A stretch of 7,514 nucleotides of DNA from an uncultured bacterium (GTDB lineage Bacteria; Actinomycetota; Actinomycetes; S36-B12). Under the pieces are notes generated by a model, which was not told where the DNA came from, ran no database searches, and was given only the letters and a program-made list of their open reading frames with translations. The stretch's first letter is position 1, and each line of letters opens with the position of its first letter. The stretch is taken from positions 1 through 7,514 of the forward strand of contig CAJAKT010000069.1 in the NCBI GenBank assembly GCA_903940375.1, read 5' to 3'. Made by a program: the position numbers and the translations under genes. Shown piece after piece: positions 6,281 to 7,514 of the stretch.

Positions 6281-7309
6281 GTGGCAGCTCCAGTGAACGG
6301 TCCGCCCATGGCCGTGGACGTCGACGGAGTATCGGTGCGGCTCACCAGCCCCGACAAGGAGGTCTTCCCCGGAATCAGCAAGCGCGAGGTATTCGAGTAC
6401 TACCTCGCCGTGGGGGTGCTGATGCTCGAGCAGGTGGCCGGCCGACCGACGGCCCTGGAGCGGTGGCCCGATGGCGTTCGGCCCGACGTGGAGCACTTCT
6501 TCCAGAAGCACCTGCCGAAGACCGCCCCCGCGTACGTGCACGGGATAGGGGTGGCCTTTCTGAGCGGGCGGCCCGGCACGCTCCTCGACCCCGCGAGCCG
6601 CGCGGCCATTGCGTGGGCCGTTCAGATGGGCACGATCACCTTCCATGCCTGGCCGGTCACTGCGCCGGACGTTGCGCATCCGGACCAGTTGCGCATCGAT
6701 CTGGATCCGTCACCGGCGAACACCTTCGATGATGTCCGCCGGATAGCCCACTGGAGCCGCGAGGTGGCGAGCGAGTGGGGGATGACCTCGTTCGTCAAGA
6801 CGAGCGGCAGCCGTGGACTGCACATCTTCATCCCGATCCAGCCGCGGTCGTTCATCGATGTACGGCACGCAGCGATTGCGCTCGGACGCGAAGTGGAGCG
6901 ACGACACCCCGACCTCGTGACGACGTCGTGGTGGAAGGAGGAGCGCGGCGACCGGGTGTTCATCGACTTCAACCAGAATGCCCAGGATCGGATGATGGCC
7001 TCGGCCTACTCGCTGCGCGCGCATGCGAATGCTCCTGTCTCGCTGCCGATTGACTGGTCGGATGTCGACTCGGTCGATCCGCGTGACATCACGCTGCGAA
7101 CGGTTCCGAGGTTGATCGCCGAGCGTCATGGCGATCCGTGGGCCGGCATGCGCCGCGCCGCAGCGGACCTATCGCCCGCGGTGGCGGCCTGGGATCGCGA
7201 TGTCGTGGCGGGCCTTCCGGAACTCCCGTATCCGCCGGACTTTCCGAAGATGCCGGGGGAACCGCCGCGAGTGCAGCCCAGCCGGGCACGGCCGCTGCCG
7301 CAGACCTGA
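6281..7309 (+). CDS. Stand-alone LigD-type primase-polymerase (Prim-Pol, AEP superfamily)
   Basis: This 342-aa cytoplasmic enzyme would add nucleotides at gaps or broken ends, favouring ribonucleotides as relatives do, before ligation. It is the polymerase domain of LigD alone, without ligase or phosphoesterase domains. Visible family landmarks are SPDKEVFP (23-30), HFFQKHLP (72-79), WAVQMGTITFHAWP (112-125), the metal-binding DLD in RIDLDPSP (Asp140 and Asp142), TSGSRGLHIFIP (174-185, with His181), and FIDFNQN (227-233, third acidic residue Asp229). All catalytic positions are therefore present. The last 20 residues are rich in Pro and Arg and look unstructured. GTG 6281 is favoured by a leaderless-type -10 box; ATG 6308 would drop nine non-conserved residues. 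The gene converges on an ATP-dependent ligase gene, as expected for a gap-filling and sealing pair such as mycobacterial Prim-PolC with LigC. Ku is not in the window. Confidence 0.92.
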   Translation: MAAPVNGPPMAVDVDGVSVRLTSPDKEVFPGISKREVFEYYLAVGVLMLEQVAGRPTALERWPDGVRPDVEHFFQKHLPKTAPAYVHGIGVAFLSGRPGTLLDPASRAAIAWAVQMGTITFHAWPVTAPDVAHPDQLRIDLDPSPANTFDDVRRIAHWSREVASEWGMTSFVKTSGSRGLHIFIPIQPRSFIDVRHAAIALGREVERRHPDLVTTSWWKEERGDRVFIDFNQNAQDRMMASAYSLRAHANAPVSLPIDWSDVDSVDPRDITLRTVPRLIAERHGDPWAGMRRAAADLSPAVAAWDRDVVAGLPELPYPPDFPKMPGEPPRVQPSRARPLPQT

Positions 7310-7337
7310 TCGATCGACTCCCGGTTGCCCGTGCCGG

Positions 7338-7514
7338 TCAGGTCAGGGAGGCGAGCAGTTCCTCGATCCGCGCTGGTGGCGGGATGTCCAACTGGTCGAA
7401 GCCACAGGATGCCGGTCCACGATCGGGTCGCCAGCGGAGGAAGCCGGCGACGTGCCGGAAGCGGGGTCCCTCCATCTGGTCGTAGGTGACCTCGGCGACG
7501 AGTTCCGGCCGCAC
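7338..7514 (-). CDS. ligC: ATP-dependent DNA ligase, LigC-like, C-terminal end only
   Basis: The last 58 codons of a leftward gene are visible; the adenylation domain lies beyond the right edge. The frame begins VRPELVAEVTYDQMEG and continues RFRH and FLRWRPDR, which is the end of the OB-fold domain of actinobacterial ATP-dependent ligases, with the RWRPDR stretch in the position of ligase motif VI (basic residues that engage the ATP phosphates). The protein ends IEELLASLT and then TGA at 7338-7340. The enzyme would seal nicks after gap filling. The wording of this end resembles mycobacterial LigC more than the ligase domain of LigD, but with so little visible either is possible. Its stop is 28 bp from the polymerase stop, tail to tail, so the two genes have separate promoters. 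Confidence 0.82.
   Translation of the reverse strand: MRPELVAEVTYDQMEGPRFRHVAGFLRWRPDRGPASCGFDQLDIPPPARIEELLASLT

Noticed and set aside
7310..7337. CCGG...CCGG arms between the polymerase and ligase stops as a bidirectional terminator
   Set aside because: The stem is only 4 bp with a 9-nt loop and no T tract; chance in GC-rich DNA.
7138..7485. 115-codon plus-strand frame overlapping the polymerase end and the ligase
   Set aside because: It overlaps two supported genes, in another frame and on the opposite strand, and its translation is Gly/Arg/Ser-rich low-information sequence.

Overview
The window is a dense, GC-rich chromosomal segment. GTG starts, Shine-Dalgarno (SD) sites, leaderless-looking -10 boxes directly upstream of start codons, and the gene families all point to a high-GC Gram-positive (Actinomycetota). 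The genus cannot be fixed from the sequence. There are seven genes, two of them cut by the window ends. No intergenic gap exceeds about 140 bases, and I see no RNA gene, mobile element or CRISPR array.

Layout, left to right: (1) 2-763 (+), the 3' part of a TrmH/SpoU-family RNA 2'-O-ribose methyltransferase. (2) 767-2017 (-), an AldO-like alditol (xylitol) oxidase whose stop lies 3 bp from the methyltransferase stop. (3) 2023-3210 (-), a polytopic GT87/DUF2029-type glycosyltransferase immediately upstream of aldO and almost certainly co-transcribed with it. (4) 3211-3346, a divergent promoter region. (5) 3347-5923 (+), a large membrane c-di-GMP protein: MASE1-like sensor, PAS-like domain, GGDEF, EAL. 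(6) 5950-6240 (-), a small two-helix membrane protein of unknown function. (7) 6241-6280, a 40-bp divergent spacer with a leaderless-type -10 box for each flanking gene. (8) 6281-7309 (+), a stand-alone LigD-type primase-polymerase. (9) 7338-7514 (-), the C-terminal end of an ATP-dependent DNA ligase of the LigC type, converging on the polymerase gene.

Two functional groupings stand out. The polymerase and ligase at the right end form a DNA gap-filling and sealing pair, resembling the mycobacterial Prim-PolC/LigC pair rather than a fused LigD. The glycosyltransferase and alditol oxidase form a tight, translationally spaced operon that suggests some link between an envelope glycan or polyol and oxidative sugar-alcohol metabolism. 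It is divergent from the c-di-GMP gene and shares its upstream region. I found no clearly new system. The points most worth following are the GT87-aldO operon, the degenerate inhibitory site of the GGDEF domain, the compact divergent leaderless promoters, and the unidentified small membrane protein.
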